From positions 62,001 to 126,000 of the forward strand of contig JBDHTX010000006.1 of NCBI GenBank assembly GCA_039808885.1: DNA of 64,000 bases, written 5' to 3'. This DNA comes from Dongia_A sp039808885 (lineage in GTDB: Bacteria; Pseudomonadota; Alphaproteobacteria; Dongiales; Dongiaceae). Of the stretch, positions 63,385 through 64,000 are shown piece after piece. How positions within the stretch are numbered: the first letter of the stretch is position 1; every line of letters begins with the position of its first letter. The notes under the pieces are model-generated. The model was not told the DNA's origin. It was given only the letters and a program-made list of their open reading frames with translations, and searched no databases. Made by a program: the position numbers and the translations under genes.

Positions 63385-64000
63385 GTGAAGGCAGCACGTT
63401 TCGGCGCGGTCGCATTCATTTCCGCATTGCTGTTGACCGCCTGCGGCGAAGAGAAGAAGGCCGAGGAGCAGGCGCAGCAGCCGGCCGCTGAAACAGCCCC
63501 GGCCGCGACGGAATCGGCGCCCGCTGCCACCGAATCCGCTCCGGCGGCCGCACCCGCCACGCAAGAGGCGGCGGCTCCGGCTCCGGCTGGCTCGGGCGGC
63601 GAGCTCAACGTCTACAACTGGTCGGACTACATCGGCGAGACCACCGTCGACGATTTCCAGAAGGCGACCGGCATCACCGTGCGCTACGACGTCTATGACT
63701 CCAACGAGACGCTGGAAGCGAAGTTGATGGCGGGCAACACCGGCTACGACGTGGTGGTACCCTCGGGATCGTTCCTCGGCCGCCAGATCCAGGCGGGCAT
63801 CTACCAGAAAATCGACAAGTCGAAGCTCGCCAACTACAAGAACCTCGATCCGCAGATCCTCGAGGCGCTGGCCGGCTTCGATCCGGGCAACGAATATGCG
63901 GTGCCGTATTTCTGGGGCACCGTCGGCATCGGCTTCAACGTCGACAAGGTGAAGGAGCGCCTGGGCGACAACGCCCCGGTCGACAGCCTCGACCTGCTGT
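63385..64000 (+). CDS. Spermidine/putrescine-type ABC binding lipoprotein (5' part)
   Basis: 205 codons are visible from GTG 63385 (after TGGAGGT) to the window end. A lipoprotein signal ends in LLTACG (Cys20), followed by a linker of about 50 residues made almost only of Ala, Pro, Glu, Gln and Thr with repeats of ATESAPA. A PotD/PotF-like type II binding domain follows: GELNVYNWSDYIGETTVDDF, GYDVVVPSGSFLGRQIQAG, YAVPYFWGTVGIGFNVDKV. PotF-type proteins are normally soluble periplasmic proteins; the lipid anchor and linker are unusual. Partial gene. Confidence 0.88.
   Translation, partial: MKAARFGAVAFISALLLTACGEEKKAEEQAQQPAAETAPAATESAPAATESAPAAAPATQEAAAPAPAGSGGELNVYNWSDYIGETTVDDFQKATGITVRYDVYDSNETLEAKLMAGNTGYDVVVPSGSFLGRQIQAGIYQKIDKSKLANYKNLDPQILEALAGFDPGNEYAVPYFWGTVGIGFNVDKVKERLGDNAPVDSLDLL

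Overview
The window is about 64 kb of GC-rich DNA from the chromosome of an alphaproteobacterium. Gene orders such as bamE // ubiquinol-cytochrome-c chaperone-DUF177-rpmF-plsX-fabH-ihfA-merR-tRNA-Pro, rpiB-glyA-nrdR-ribDE-ribBX-ribH-nusB-thiL, and ppiD-trpE next to secG-tpiA point to Rhodospirillales or a close relative. This is inference from gene order and protein type; no rRNA is present. No insertion sequence, phage gene or CRISPR array was seen.

Layout. 1-5.2 kb: 5' end of secG, tpiA, then ppiD-trpE and a cupin resembling DMSP lyases. 5.2-8.2 kb: a minus-strand nitrile hydratase operon with two complete alpha/beta pairs and one activator gene (alpha1-beta1-alpha2-beta2-accessory). The alpha and accessory genes start with TTG, and two of these starts are embedded in the tail of the preceding beta gene. 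8.3-9.5 kb: PAS-domain protein, VOC protein, tRNA-Pro(GGG). 9.6-14.8 kb: merR, ihfA, fabH, plsX, rpmF, DUF177, cytochrome bc1 chaperone, and bamE divergently. 14.9-20.1 kb: PPK2, K+-independent H+-pyrophosphatase, MFS transporter, FliL-like protein. 20.2-27.4 kb: thiL, nusB and the riboflavin genes, with a RibB whose GTP cyclohydrolase II half lacks the zinc cysteines (RibBX type), then nrdR, glyA, rpiB.

27.5-35.6 kb: a complete branched-chain amino acid ABC transporter (SBP, DUF6867, LivF, LivG, LivM, LivH). A second LivH-type permease with an extra extracytoplasmic domain faces a CGNR-type regulator across a very short intergenic region. 35.6-39.8 kb: acyl catabolism (glutaryl-CoA dehydrogenase, 3-hydroxyisobutyrate dehydrogenase, 3-hydroxyisobutyryl-CoA hydrolase) with a MarR regulator and a REP-like palindrome pair. 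39.9-42.2 kb: the most striking part. Two SAM-II-type aptamers lie in tandem; the first is followed by an intrinsic terminator and the second by a hairpin covering the ribosome binding site. They precede an OsmC-family gene and an O-acetylhomoserine sulfhydrylase gene, which ends in two tandem terminators. 42.2-43.3 kb: hemB.

43.5-50.7 kb: a DeoR regulator and a five-gene family-5 SBP/Dpp-type ABC importer, with an inverted repeat lying between the -35 and -10 of the importer promoter. 50.7-53.7 kb: two alpha/beta hydrolases and ornithine decarboxylase. 53.9-58.6 kb: a translationally coupled trio (CaiB-type CoA transferase, penicillin acylase family, threonine ammonia-lyase). 58.7-64 kb: motA, motB, an RDD membrane protein, bpt, an orphan TRAP binding protein and the 5' part of a lipoprotein-type polyamine-binding protein.

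Most of the window is core metabolism. The accessory-looking parts are the nitrile hydratase block, the DeoR-linked importer and the SAM-controlled methionine leader.
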